Source: Conexibacter sp. SYSU D00693 (GTDB taxonomy: Bacteria; Actinomycetota; Thermoleophilia; Solirubrobacterales; Solirubrobacteraceae). Taken from it: a DNA stretch of 64,000 bases. The stretch is from the NCBI RefSeq assembly GCF_017084525.1, contig NZ_CP070950.1:2480001-2544000 (forward strand), in the 5' to 3' direction. The notes under the pieces were generated by a model that saw only the letters and a program-made list of their open reading frames with translations, had not been told where the DNA came from and ran no database searches. The translations under genes were made by a program, and so were the position numbers. Below are positions 48,716 to 57,014 of this stretch, in pieces. Each line of letters opens with the position of its first letter. Within the stretch, counting starts at the first letter, position 1.

Positions 48716-50320
48716 TCAGTGACCCGCGATCGCGCGCTCGGCGCCGAGCCCGGTCTCGGCCCGCACGTTGAGCTCGTGGAACGTGCGCTCGTTGCCGCGC
48801 TCGCTGCTCAGCACCGTGCCCAGCCAGCAGGCGAGGAAGCCGAGCGGGATCGAGACGATGCCCGGGTTCTTGAGCTCCCAGCCGACCGGGGAGCCCTCGC
48901 TGTCAGGCCCCGGCCAGACGCCGGGCGAGACGATGATCAGGCCGATCGACGAGACGACGCCCACCACGACACCGCACACGGCGCCCGTCGTGTTGAACCG
49001 CCGCCACGTGAGCGCCAGCAGCAGCGCCGGGAAGTTCGCGCTCGCCGCCACCGCGAAGGCGAGGCCGACCATGAACGAGACGTTCAGGCCCGAGCCGCCG
49101 ATCAGCGCGATGGCGATCGCGATGATCCCGATGCCGACGGCCGCGATCCGGGCGACCCAGACCTCCTCGCGCTCGGCCTCGGGCGAGTGCGCGTCCTCGC
49201 CGGTGCGCTTGCGGATGATGTTCGACCAGACGTCGTGGGCCACCGCGCCCGAGGCACTGATGACGAGCCCCGCGACGACCGCGAGGATCGTCGCGAAGGC
49301 GACCGCGGCGATGATCGCCAGGAAGAGGTCGCCGCCGACGGTGCCCGCACCGCCGCCGAGGTCCTCCGCCAGCAGCGGGGCCGCGAGGTTGCCGCCCGTG
49401 CCGGCCGCCGCGACGCCGTCCTCGCCGAGGATCGCGCGCGCGCCGAAGCCCAGCGCCGTCGTCATCAGGTAGAAGGCGCCGATCAGGAAGACCGCCCACA
49501 CGACGCTCGAGCGCGCGGCCTTGGCGTCGGGCACCGTGAAGAACCGCATGAGGATGTGCGGCAGACCCGCGGTGCCGAGCACGAGGCCCAGCCCGAGCGA
49601 GACCGTGTCGATCGGGTTCGTGTACTGCAGGCCCGGCGCGAGGTACGCGGCGCCCTCCGGCGAGGCGTCGCGCGCCTCGTTGAACAGGTCGATCGGCCCG
49701 CCGACCTCGACGAGCACCATGATCGCCAGCACCGTCGTCGCGGTGAGCAGCAGGCCGGCCTTGACGATCTGCACCCACGTCGTGGCGAGCATGCCGCCGA
49801 AGACGACGTAGCAGAGCATGAAGACCCCGGTGATGATCACCGAGACCTCGAAGCCCAGCCCGGTCAGCGGCTGCAGCAGCACGCCGGCGCCGACCATCTG
49901 CGCGATGAGGTAGAAGGCGACGACGCTCAGCGTCCCGAGCGCGGCCGCCGCACGGGCCGGGCGCTCGTTGAGGCGGAAGGCCAGGACGTCGGCGATCGTG
50001 AACTTGCCGCCGTTGCGCATCCGCTCGGCGAGCAGGAACAGCACGGTCAGGAACGCGACGAGGAACCCGACGGAGTACAGGAAGCCGTCGAAGCCGAAGA
50101 GGAAGATCAGGCCCGCGATGCCGAGGAACGACGCGGCGCTCATGTAGTCGCCGGCGATCGCGAAGCCGTTCTGCACACCGGTGATCGACCGGCCCGCGGC
50201 CCAGAACTCCGTGGCGGTGCTCGTGCGCTTGGACGCCCAGTAGGTGATGACGAGCGTGATGGCGACGACGACCGCGAAGATGCTCAGCGCGGTCTCGTTG
50301 AGGTCGGCGGCGAGGATCAC
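48716..50320 (-). CDS. actP: Cation/acetate symporter ActP (SSS family)
   Basis: The 534-residue membrane protein of the sodium:solute symporter family has about 13 helices. AGRSITGVQNGFAIAGDYMSAASFLGIAG and VMLVEVGG-like MVLVEVGGPIDLFN are typical of ActP, as are MRFFTVPDAKAARSSVVWAVFLIG and LVISASGAVAHDVWSNIIRK. It imports acetate and related short acids. GTG 50320 overlaps the DUF485 stop by 4 bases, the usual actP-yjcH arrangement, in front of acsA. Confidence 0.95.
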   Translation of the reverse strand: MILAADLNETALSIFAVVVAITLVITYWASKRTSTATEFWAAGRSITGVQNGFAIAGDYMSAASFLGIAGLIFLFGFDGFLYSVGFLVAFLTVLFLLAERMRNGGKFTIADVLAFRLNERPARAAAALGTLSVVAFYLIAQMVGAGVLLQPLTGLGFEVSVIITGVFMLCYVVFGGMLATTWVQIVKAGLLLTATTVLAIMVLVEVGGPIDLFNEARDASPEGAAYLAPGLQYTNPIDTVSLGLGLVLGTAGLPHILMRFFTVPDAKAARSSVVWAVFLIGAFYLMTTALGFGARAILGEDGVAAAGTGGNLAAPLLAEDLGGGAGTVGGDLFLAIIAAVAFATILAVVAGLVISASGAVAHDVWSNIIRKRTGEDAHSPEAEREEVWVARIAAVGIGIIAIAIALIGGSGLNVSFMVGLAFAVAASANFPALLLALTWRRFNTTGAVCGVVVGVVSSIGLIIVSPGVWPGPDSEGSPVGWELKNPGIVSIPLGFLACWLGTVLSSERGNERTFHELNVRAETGLGAERAIAGH

Positions 50321-50715
50321 GGCGTGACCTCGCGGTGCTCGTCGGCGACGCGCACGGTGCCCCGCTCGAAGCGCTCACCGGGCGTCTGCGCGGCCGACGG
50401 GTCGGCGCCCGCCTCGCGCAGCGCCCGCTCGCGCAGGGGGTCGAGCGTCGTGCGGGCGTAGCGCAGGTAGGCGACGCCGAGCACGGCGACCATCAGGAAC
50501 TGCGTGAGCGCCCAGACGTAGCCGACGGTCAGGCCCTCGTGCACCGACTCGCCGAAGAAGTCCTCGGCGTAGCCCGCGAGCACGATGAACCCGAGGTACC
50601 ACGTCAGGAAGAACGCGGTGGCGGGGACGACGAAGCGCCGGCGCTTGGCCTGCAGCTCCTGGAACGCCGGGGACGCCTCGATGCGCTCCCAGTCCACGGC
50701 AGGGGTGCTCTCCAT
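50317..50715 (-). CDS. DUF485 membrane protein (YjcH-like), ActP partner
   Basis: The 132-residue protein has two helices in the DUF485 pattern: FQELQAKRRRFVVPATAFFLTWYLGFIVLAGYA split over the first helix and VGYVWALTQFLMVAVLGVAYL as the second. Such proteins are nearly always encoded before acetate symporters and may be an accessory subunit. The C-terminal 40 residues are hydrophilic. GGAGAGG lies a few bases before ATG 50715. Confidence 0.9.
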   Translation of the reverse strand: MESTPAVDWERIEASPAFQELQAKRRRFVVPATAFFLTWYLGFIVLAGYAEDFFGESVHEGLTVGYVWALTQFLMVAVLGVAYLRYARTTLDPLRERALREAGADPSAAQTPGERFERGTVRVADEHREVTP

Positions 50716-50777
50716 TCGACCTCTCCTCGTGACGGACGACACAAGGAGGGGTTGCCGCGTCGCGGCGCGGCGAAACG

Positions 50778-51710
50778 TCAGCCGCGCCGCTTGCGCTTCT
50801 TCTTGGAGGTCGCCGGTGACGGCGCCTCGGTGCGCGGCTCGCTCCGCGCGGGCTGGCCCCCACCACCCCCGCCCGAGGCCGCCTCGCGCTCGCGGGCCTC
50901 GCGCATCTCGAGCTGCGAGGGCCAGGGCTCGGCCTTGCCCGTCTCCCACGCCGGCGGCCGGCCGCCGGGCAGCACGCCGAGGATGAGCAGGCCCGCCGAC
51001 ACGAGCCAGAAGGTCTGCACGATCGGCAGCGGGAGGCCGAACGGGAAGACGAGCAGCGCCCCGACGATGATCCCGAGGATCCCCATGAAGCGGGTCAGGA
51101 GCCCGGCGCGCATCGCGTTGAGCGCGATGAAGACGAAGGCCAGCGCGAGGAACAGCGTCGCCATCAGGCCGATGATCTGGCCGCCGGCCGCGAAGGGGTT
51201 GGTGAAGACGTCGCGCGCCGCCTCGGCGCTGCGGTCGTCGCCGTCCACGTAGGACGAGGCGGCCGCGCCGACCGCGGCGTAGTAGACGAGGCCCGACAGC
51301 GCCGAGCCCACCGTGCCGGCGACCACGAGGCCGCTGGTCCAGCGCGGGGTCTCCGCGCGCCGCCCGCGCGCCGCGCGGAAGAGGTAGAGCAGGCCGATGG
51401 CGACGCCCGCCCAGCCGATCGCGGTCAGCAGCGCCGAGCCGACGTAGGAGAGCGCCTCGTCGTCGAAGTAGCGGGCGCGGGCGTCCAGCAGCGACGGGCG
51501 GCCGATGTCCTGGCCGTTGACGTCGCGCAGCGCCTCGACGACGAAGACGTCGGGGCGGTCGGTGCTGAGCACCATGTTGAGGATCGCCCCGCCGATGACG
51601 AGCAGGCCGCCGATGAGCGCGCCGAGGCCGGCGCGCAGCCGCCCGTCGGCCTCGCGGGCGAGGTTCTCCGCCGGGGCCGGCGTGTCGGGCACGACGGGCG
51701 TGGCGCTCAC
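50778..51710 (-). CDS. Polytopic membrane protein of unknown function
   Basis: The 310-residue product has about six helices (AGLGALIGGLLVIGGAILNMV, YVGSALLTAIGWAGVAIGLLYLF, SGLVVAGTVGSALSGLVYYAAVG, IIGLMATLFLALAFVFIALNAM, FMGILGIIVGALLVFPFG, FWLVSAGLLILGVLPGG). The last 55 residues form a cytoplasmic tail rich in Glu, Gly, Pro and terminal Lys/Arg. The large loop after helix 1 (DVFVVEALRDVNGQDIGRP) is probably outside. It is coupled to the small gene before it (GTGA). No characterised family is recognised. Confidence 0.7.
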   Translation of the reverse strand: MSATPVVPDTPAPAENLAREADGRLRAGLGALIGGLLVIGGAILNMVLSTDRPDVFVVEALRDVNGQDIGRPSLLDARARYFDDEALSYVGSALLTAIGWAGVAIGLLYLFRAARGRRAETPRWTSGLVVAGTVGSALSGLVYYAAVGAAASSYVDGDDRSAEAARDVFTNPFAAGGQIIGLMATLFLALAFVFIALNAMRAGLLTRFMGILGIIVGALLVFPFGLPLPIVQTFWLVSAGLLILGVLPGGRPPAWETGKAEPWPSQLEMREAREREAASGGGGGGQPARSEPRTEAPSPATSKKKRKRRG

Positions 51711-51931
51711 GAGCCGGCGCCCTCGGCGCGGTGGCCGGCCTCGACCGTGCGCTGCACCTCCGCGCTGCGCACGCGCGTGGGCAGCGGCCCGCCGTCGAGC
51801 CCGTCGCGGTCGACGGTCCGGGAGAGGCGGTCGCCGGCGGCGAGCACGAGGTCCAGGGCCGGGGCGGCGAGCCGCAGGCCCGCCTCGATCCGCCGGCGCC
51901 AGGCGAGCTGTGAGGGCGTCAGCTGGGCCAC
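51707..51931 (-). CDS. Small hydrophilic protein coupled to the 50778 membrane protein
   Basis: The 74-residue product is helical with a moderately hydrophobic central part (AGLRLAAPALDLVLAAGDRL) and a basic C-terminus. Its stop overlaps the start of the membrane-protein gene by 4 bases, which supports that it is a real, co-translated gene. It contains no Cys and no recognised motif. The GTG start at 51931 lies close to a divergent methyltransferase gene. Confidence 0.55.
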   Translation of the reverse strand: MAQLTPSQLAWRRRIEAGLRLAAPALDLVLAAGDRLSRTVDRDGLDGGPLPTRVRSAEVQRTVEAGHRAEGAGS

Positions 51932-51973
51932 GGCGGCGATCGTACCTGCCGCTCGTCGCGGTCAGCCGCGCCG

Positions 51974-51979
51974 TAGAGT
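51974..51979 (+). promoter_or_regulatory. -10 box TAGAGT for the 51988 methyltransferase
   Basis: The box ends 8 bases before ATG 51988. Confidence 0.45.
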
Positions 51980-51987
51980 GCGGCGCG

Positions 51988-52935
51988 ATGCCGGAGGACC
52001 AGCGCGGCTGTCCCGCCTGCGGCGGGCCGCTCGTGCCCTGGCGCACGGTGCCCTCGAGCGACCCGTCGGCCCCGGGCCCCGTCGCGCTGCAGCGCTGCGG
52101 CACGTGCGGGACGGCCGTCACGACGACGCCGCTGCCCGAGCAGGACCTCCACGAGACGGGCGCCTACTCCGAGGACGCGCCGCGCGGCAGCCGCCTCGCC
52201 GCGCCGCTGCTGGCGCGCTTCGACCGCGAGCGCCTGGGCCTCCTGGCCCGGGCGGTGCCGCCGCCCGCGCGCCTGGTCGACGCGGGCGCGGGCCGGGGGC
52301 GCTTCGCCGCCGCCGCCCGCGCCGCGGGCTACGACGCGCACGGCATCGAGCCCTCGCGGCGAGGCGTCGACGCGGCGCTGACGCACTACGGCGTCCTGCT
52401 CGAGCGCGCGGGCGTCGAGGAGGCGACGGTCGCGCCGGGGTCGGCCGACGCCGTCTCGCTCTGGCACGTCCTCGAGCACGTCGACGACCCGCGCGCCGCG
52501 CTGCGGGCGATCCGCGGCTGGCTGCGGCCCGGCGGCGTCCTGCTCGTCGGCGTCCCGGACCTCGCGTCGGTGCAGGCCCGGATCGGCGGCGCGCGCTGGT
52601 ACCACCTCGACGTCCCGCGCCACCGCACGCACTTCACGACCACCGGCCTGCGCATGCTCCTGCGCGCCGAGGGCTTCGCGGTCGAGGCCGAGGCGCACTG
52701 GATGCTCGAGCACGGCCCCTTCGGCCTCTGGCAGTCGGCGGTCAACCGGCTGACGTCGACGCCGAGCTACCTCTACAACCTGCTCAAGCGCAACGCCCCG
52801 TTCCGGGTCTGGGACGTCGCGGTGACCCTCGCCGCGCTGCCCCTCGTGCCGGTCGCGCTGGTCGCCGAGTGGCTCGCGGGGCGCAGCGGGCGCGGCGGGA
52901 CGGTGGCGATGCTGGCGCGGCGCGCCGGCGACTAG
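51988..52935 (+). CDS. Zinc-ribbon SAM-dependent methyltransferase
   Basis: The 315-residue protein starts with a zinc-ribbon-like CPACGG...CGTCG (first pair near residues 8-11, second near 37-40). A class I methyltransferase domain follows: LVDAGAGRGRFAAAARAAGYDAHGIEPS for motif I and the acidic loop, WHVLEHVDDPRAALRAI for motif II, and a late PRHRTHFTTTGLRMLL. The C-terminus has one or two hydrophobic segments (VTLAALPLVPVALVAEWLA), suggesting membrane contact and a lipid or cell-wall precursor as substrate. The stop shares CTAG with the convergent SDR gene. Confidence 0.82.
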   Translation: MPEDQRGCPACGGPLVPWRTVPSSDPSAPGPVALQRCGTCGTAVTTTPLPEQDLHETGAYSEDAPRGSRLAAPLLARFDRERLGLLARAVPPPARLVDAGAGRGRFAAAARAAGYDAHGIEPSRRGVDAALTHYGVLLERAGVEEATVAPGSADAVSLWHVLEHVDDPRAALRAIRGWLRPGGVLLVGVPDLASVQARIGGARWYHLDVPRHRTHFTTTGLRMLLRAEGFAVEAEAHWMLEHGPFGLWQSAVNRLTSTPSYLYNLLKRNAPFRVWDVAVTLAALPLVPVALVAEWLAGRSGRGGTVAMLARRAGD

Positions 52936-53885
52936 CGCGGGCGCAGCCGCCCCATCGCCAGCCGCACCGGCGTCCACAGCGACGGCCGGCCGTGCAGGAA
53001 CCCGAAGGGCGGCGCCATCTCCGGTGTGCCCCGCACGTCGCCGGTGCCCGACGCCTCCCACAGCCCGCCCGGGCCGTCCGCCGGGATGCGGCCCGACGCG
53101 TAGAGGCGGTGGGCGATGCCCAGGACGCGCTCGGCGACCGGCCGCGACGTCGCGTAGAGCAGCTCGAGCGCGCGCGCCTCGCCGCCGACCGTGAGCTCGT
53201 CGCGCGGGTGCTTGGCGCAGTCGACGACCGCGCGGGCCAGCACGTCGGGGTCGTAGGAGTCCGGCGGGCGATGCGGGCGCTTGCCCGTGGCCGTCGTCGT
53301 CGAGTCCCACAGCGGCGTGTCGACCGACCCGGGGTTCACCAGCGAGATGCGCACCGGGTCGCCCGCGGCGTGCAGCTCGATGCGCAGGGAGCTGAGGAAG
53401 CCGCGCAGCGCGTGCTTGGCCGCCGCGTAGGAGGAGAAGGTCGGCAGCGGGATCTTCGTCATGATCGAGCCGACCGCGACGATGGCCCCGTGGCGCGCGG
53501 CGAGCGCCGGCAGGCATGCGCGGATGACGTTGACCGCGCCGCCGAAGGTGATCTCCATCGTGCGGTCGAACGCCTCGGGCGAGACGTGCTCGAAGCGCCC
53601 GAAGACCACCGCGGCGGCGTTGGACACCAGGAGGTCCAGGCCGCCGAGCTCCTCCTCCACGCGGGCCACCGCCCCGGCGATGCCGTCGCGGTCGGTGACG
53701 TCGCAGGGCAGGACGAGCGCCCGCCGCCCCTCGCGGCGCACGCGCTCGGCGACGACCTCAAGCCCCGGCCGCCCGCGGGCCAGCAGCGCGACGTCGCAGC
53801 CCTCCCGGGCCAGGCGGTGGGCCGTGGCGGCACCGATGCCCGAGCTCGCGCCGGTGACGAGGGCGACCTTGCCTTCCAGCTCCAT
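52932..53885 (-). CDS. Short-chain dehydrogenase/reductase
   Basis: This 317-residue Rossmann-fold oxidoreductase has the cofactor loop TGASSGIG at residues 11-18, the NAG-like SNAAAV, the catalytic Ser in GSIMTKIPL and Tyr-x-x-x-Lys in SSYAAAKHA. The C-terminal 60 residues extend beyond the classical 250-residue SDR. The Arg at the cofactor loop end (LLARGRPG) suggests NADP(H). The substrate is unknown; this branch is common in lipid-rich actinobacteria. It is convergent with the 51988 gene and divergent from 53947. Confidence 0.85.
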   Translation of the reverse strand: MELEGKVALVTGASSGIGAATAHRLAREGCDVALLARGRPGLEVVAERVRREGRRALVLPCDVTDRDGIAGAVARVEEELGGLDLLVSNAAAVVFGRFEHVSPEAFDRTMEITFGGAVNVIRACLPALAARHGAIVAVGSIMTKIPLPTFSSYAAAKHALRGFLSSLRIELHAAGDPVRISLVNPGSVDTPLWDSTTTATGKRPHRPPDSYDPDVLARAVVDCAKHPRDELTVGGEARALELLYATSRPVAERVLGIAHRLYASGRIPADGPGGLWEASGTGDVRGTPEMAPPFGFLHGRPSLWTPVRLAMGRLRPR

Positions 53886-53934
53886 GGCGTCCCACGTGCC
53901 CGGCGGCCCCCGGCGGATGCCGAACCGGGCGCGC

Positions 53935-53940
53935 TACCCT
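53935..53940 (+). promoter_or_regulatory. -10 box TACCCT for the 53947 gene
   Basis: The box ends exactly 6 bases before ATG 53947. Confidence 0.55.
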
Positions 53941-53946
53941 CGCTCC

Positions 53947-54213
53947 ATGGCGGACTTCGGCGGCCTCTTCGGCGACCCAGACGAGCTCCAGCGCCGCATG
54001 GCGGAGTTCGCGGAGCAGATGCAGGGCCAGCAGCGGCTGGCGTGGGCCGACAACGCGATCAAGCTCGCGGTCGAGATGACGGTCGCGGCGGTCAACCGCG
54101 TCAACGTCCAGGGCACCACCGAGCAGCAGGCCGAGCAGATCCGCCAGGTGATGGCGATCGTCTTCCCCGAGGCCGTCACGCTCGTGCGCGAGGCCCGGCA
54201 GGGCCTGCAGTAG
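53947..54213 (+). CDS. Small helical protein of unknown function
   Basis: The 88-residue product starts MADFGGLFGDPDELQRRMAE and is predicted to be almost wholly helical, with heptad-like spacing in FAEQMQGQQRLAWADNAIKLAVEMTVAAVN and a Gln/Glu-rich centre (GTTEQQAEQIRQV), here cited in parts. It is probably a cytoplasmic dimer-forming protein. It has its own TACCCT box 6 bases ahead. No family of known function is recognised. Confidence 0.65.
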   Translation: MADFGGLFGDPDELQRRMAEFAEQMQGQQRLAWADNAIKLAVEMTVAAVNRVNVQGTTEQQAEQIRQVMAIVFPEAVTLVREARQGLQ

Positions 54214-54220
54214 CCGCGCG

Positions 54221-55225
54221 CTACACCGCCGGCGCGCCCTTCTCCTGCTCGCGCGCCTCCCGCCCGGCCTGGATGACCTCCCTGAAGGACCGGAAGCGGA
54301 AGATGAACACGAGCGCGGCGAAGCCGACGGCCAGCGAGGTGACGGCGATCGTGATCTGCTGGCCCACGGAGTAGGCGGCGACCGTCGCGCCGGACGCCGT
54401 CCCGGCGAAGACCTTCACGAGGAACGCCTGCTGGACGCCCGCGCCGCCCGGCGTGAACGGCACCGCGGCGGCGACCGCGTTGACGCCGAGCACGAGCAGC
54501 ACGTTCTTCACCGAGCCGCCGACGTGGAAGGCCTCGAGCAGGCACCAGAACGCGGCGAAGCGGAACCCCCAGCCCGCGAGCTGCACGAGCCACACCTCGC
54601 GGAAGTAGCGTCGCCGGTCGAAGGCGATCGTCAGGCCCTGGCGCACCCGCGCCCAGAACGCCTTGACCCGCGCGCTGAGCAGCGCGAAGCCGACGACCGT
54701 CGCGATCCCCAGCACCGTCAGCAGGAAGAGCGTGAACTGCGGATGCGACGCGAAGAGGCTCAGGTCGAACGCGTTGAGCTTCGCGAAGTCCGGCGGCTTG
54801 GGGAAGACGCCCTGGGTGAAGGCGAAGATGAGGATCAGGCCGCCGACGCTGACGTCGAACCCGGCCTCCACGAAGAACGCGGCGCCGACGGCGGGGTACG
54901 TCGAGCCCGGCACCGACGAGCGGGTGAGGAAGAGCTTGATGACGTCGCCGCCACGCGCGGGGACGACGTTGTTGAACCCGTAGGCGGCGAGGTACGCGCC
55001 CCAGATGCGGCGGAACTCGATGCGCTCGTCCGGGTAGGCGGCGCGCAGCACGTGGAAGAACGCCCGCGCGCGGATGCTCAGGTAGGTGACGAAGAGCACC
55101 ATCCCGAGCAGCAGCGGGACGAGCTCGATCGACGCGAGCTGGTCGAAGAACGAGCCGGCGGCGTCGAAGAAGTTGCCGACGTCGTCGGTGATGGCGGCGG
55201 GCGGCGGCGCGAGCGACGCGCTCAC
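54221..55225 (-). CDS. Flippase-like membrane protein (lysylphosphatidylglycerol synthetase TM-domain family)
   Basis: The 334-residue protein has about seven to eight helices in the pattern of the UPF0104/AglD-like family. FRRIWGAYLAAYGFNNVVPARGGDVIKLFL carries the conserved polar motif after helix 2, and VNAVAAAVPFTPGGAGVQQAFL the Pro-Gly-Gly-x-Gly motif of a late helix. Family members are thought to flip or modify lipids; the substrate here is unknown. GTG 55225 overlaps the HAD gene stop by 4 bases. Confidence 0.83.
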   Translation of the reverse strand: MSASLAPPPAAITDDVGNFFDAAGSFFDQLASIELVPLLLGMVLFVTYLSIRARAFFHVLRAAYPDERIEFRRIWGAYLAAYGFNNVVPARGGDVIKLFLTRSSVPGSTYPAVGAAFFVEAGFDVSVGGLILIFAFTQGVFPKPPDFAKLNAFDLSLFASHPQFTLFLLTVLGIATVVGFALLSARVKAFWARVRQGLTIAFDRRRYFREVWLVQLAGWGFRFAAFWCLLEAFHVGGSVKNVLLVLGVNAVAAAVPFTPGGAGVQQAFLVKVFAGTASGATVAAYSVGQQITIAVTSLAVGFAALVFIFRFRSFREVIQAGREAREQEKGAPAV

Positions 55226-55866
55226 AGCCCGCAGGCGGCGTGCACCGCCGGGTCGGCCAGCGACCGCGCCACGACGTCGGCGTCCAGCACGAGGTCCTCG
55301 AGGTAGGGCACGCCGACGACGGTGAGCCCCGCTGCGCGCGCGGCGGCGATGCCGGTCGGCGAGTCCTCGAGGCCGATGGCCTGCGCGGGGTCGACGCCGA
55401 GGCGCTCGCAGGCGGCGAGGTAGATGTCGGGCGCCGGCTTGGGGTTGGCGACCTCGTCGCCGGCGACGACGTGCTCGAAGCGGTCGCGCATGCCGGCGCT
55501 GATGAGGACGCGCTCGACGAACGCCCGCGGCGAGTTCGAGGCCAGGGCGATCGGCCGGCCGGCGGCGAGCAGCGCGTCGACGAGCTCGACCGCCCCGGGG
55601 CGCGGCGCGAGGGCGCCCAGCGCCTCCTCCATGACCAGCTCGTGGAGCTCGGCCATGAGCGCGCGGCCCTCGCCCGGCTGCTCGAGCATGACCTCGAGCT
55701 TGCCGGCGGCGATGAGGTGCGACGAGCCGATGAGGTCGCGCTTGTGCTCCATCGTGAAGACGCTGCCGTGGCGCTCGAAGAGCGTCGTCTCCGCGCGGGT
55801 CCAGGCGTCCTCGGTGTCGAGCAGCAGGCCGTCGTTGTCGAACACGCAGGCGGCGGGGCTCGGCAC
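55222..55866 (-). CDS. HAD-superfamily hydrolase (beta-phosphoglucomutase-like)
   Basis: The 214-residue enzyme has motif I FDNDGLLLDTE (nucleophile Asp9, general acid Asp11), motif II LASNSPRAF, motif III lysine in ANPKPAPDIY and motif IV GLEDSPTGIAAARAAG. The four-helix cap with EEALGAL resembles beta-phosphoglucomutase/phosphatase YcjU-like members. The substrate is a small phosphorylated compound and cannot be named. GTG 55866 has TAGCCT 7 bases upstream. The flippase-like gene follows in the same unit. Confidence 0.85.
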   Translation of the reverse strand: MPSPAACVFDNDGLLLDTEDAWTRAETTLFERHGSVFTMEHKRDLIGSSHLIAAGKLEVMLEQPGEGRALMAELHELVMEEALGALAPRPGAVELVDALLAAGRPIALASNSPRAFVERVLISAGMRDRFEHVVAGDEVANPKPAPDIYLAACERLGVDPAQAIGLEDSPTGIAAARAAGLTVVGVPYLEDLVLDADVVARSLADPAVHAACGL

Positions 55867-55873
55867 CGATCGC

Positions 55874-55879
55874 AGGCTA
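55874..55879 (-). promoter_or_regulatory. -10 box TAGCCT for the HAD gene
   Basis: The box ends 7 bases before GTG 55866, overlapping the 3' end of the next gene. Confidence 0.45.
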
Positions 55880-56959
55880 CCGGCGCACCCCCTCCACCAG
55901 GGTCGCGGCGGCGGTCGGCGCGGTCCGCCCGGGCTCGAGGCCCGCGCCGCGCAGCAGCTCGTGCAGCTCGGCCAGCGAGCGCTGGCGCCCGCCGTCGCAG
56001 ACGGCGAGCATGTGGACGTCGACCCACGAGACGACCGGCTCGGGCACGTGGGGCTCCTGGAGCTGCTCGACGAGGACCAGCGAGGCGCCCCGGGGCATCG
56101 CCGCCGCGACGACGTCGAGGATCCGTGCGCAGCGGGCGTCGTCCCAGTCGTGCAGGACGTCCTTGAGCAGGTAGACGTCGGCCCGGGCGTCGATCCCGTC
56201 GAAGATCGAGCCCTCGCGCAGCTCGACGCGCTCGGCGACGCCCGCCGCCTCGAGGTGCCGCCGCGCCTCGGGCAGGACGCCGGGCGCCTCGACGAGGACG
56301 CCCCGCGCGTCGGGCCGCGCGCGCAGGACCCCGGCCAGCACCGTGCCGGTCCCGCCCGCCACGTCGCAGACCGTGCCGCGCCCGGGCCAGTCCCACGCCC
56401 TCACGATCCCCGGCAGGTCGAGGTGCGTGAGCGCGCGCATCGTGCGGGCGAAGAGCTGCTCCTCCTGGGGGTGCCGGGCGAAGTGGTCCCAGGTCGAGCG
56501 CCCGTGGACCAGCGGGAAGGCCGGCTCGCCCGACCGGACCGCCTCGGGCATCGCCGCCCAGGCACGCCGCGTGGACTCGAGCGCCAGGTAGCGCACCCAG
56601 CCGTCCATCTCGCCCGTGCGCAGCGCCCGGCCCTTGCGGGTGAGCGAGAAGCGCCCGCGGCGGTCCAGGCGCACCCAGCCCTCGGTCGCCAGCGCGCGCA
56701 GGATCCGGTGCAGGTGGCCCGCGTCGAGGTCGAGCTCCACCGCCAGCTCGGCCGCCGTCGCCCGTCGCCGGCCGCCCAGCGCGTCGGCGACGCCGAGCTC
56801 GCAGATCGTCGCCAGCGCGTGCAGGCGCATGAACCCGAGCGTCGAGGCCCAGACCGCCGCGTGAGCGGGCAGCGGGGCGTCGAGGGCCCGCACCAGCGCC
56901 TGGCGCAGCCGCAGCGCCGCACGGGCCGGTCCGGGCGGCGGCGGGGGCAGCTCGACCAT
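55877..56959 (-). CDS. Class I O-methyltransferase (plant-type/CrtF-like family)
   Basis: The 360-residue protein has an N-terminal winged-helix dimerisation domain (LHRILRALATEGWVRLDRRGRFSLT) and a C-terminal SAM domain with motif I VCDVAGGTGTVLAGVL, LREGSIFDGI and the catalytic-type LKDVLHDWDD with His and Asp. This is the family of hydroxyneurosporene and polyketide O-methyltransferases. No biosynthetic cluster lies next to it, so the substrate is open. TAGGGT is found exactly 6 bases before ATG 56959. Confidence 0.87.
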   Translation of the reverse strand: MVELPPPPPGPARAALRLRQALVRALDAPLPAHAAVWASTLGFMRLHALATICELGVADALGGRRRATAAELAVELDLDAGHLHRILRALATEGWVRLDRRGRFSLTRKGRALRTGEMDGWVRYLALESTRRAWAAMPEAVRSGEPAFPLVHGRSTWDHFARHPQEEQLFARTMRALTHLDLPGIVRAWDWPGRGTVCDVAGGTGTVLAGVLRARPDARGVLVEAPGVLPEARRHLEAAGVAERVELREGSIFDGIDARADVYLLKDVLHDWDDARCARILDVVAAAMPRGASLVLVEQLQEPHVPEPVVSWVDVHMLAVCDGGRQRSLAELHELLRGAGLEPGRTAPTAAATLVEGVRR

Positions 56960-56965
56960 GCGCGG

Positions 56966-56971
56966 ACCCTA
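56966..56971 (-). promoter_or_regulatory. -10 box TAGGGT for the O-methyltransferase
   Basis: The box ends exactly 6 bases before ATG 56959. Confidence 0.55.
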
Positions 56972-56996
56972 GTCGCGTGCGATGCACCGATCGGCG

Positions 56997-57002
56997 TAGC
57001 AT
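56997..57002 (+). promoter_or_regulatory. -10-like box TAGCAT for the SpoIIE-type gene
   Basis: The box ends 12 bases before ATG 57015, a looser spacing than in the other cases. Confidence 0.35.
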
Positions 57003-57014
57003 CGCCCGCAGGGC

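Noticed and set aside
50754-50771. Stem GCCGCG/CGCGGC as a terminator after the 50778 gene
   Set aside because: It is pure GC with a GC loop, has no T-run, and such stems arise often by chance at this base composition.
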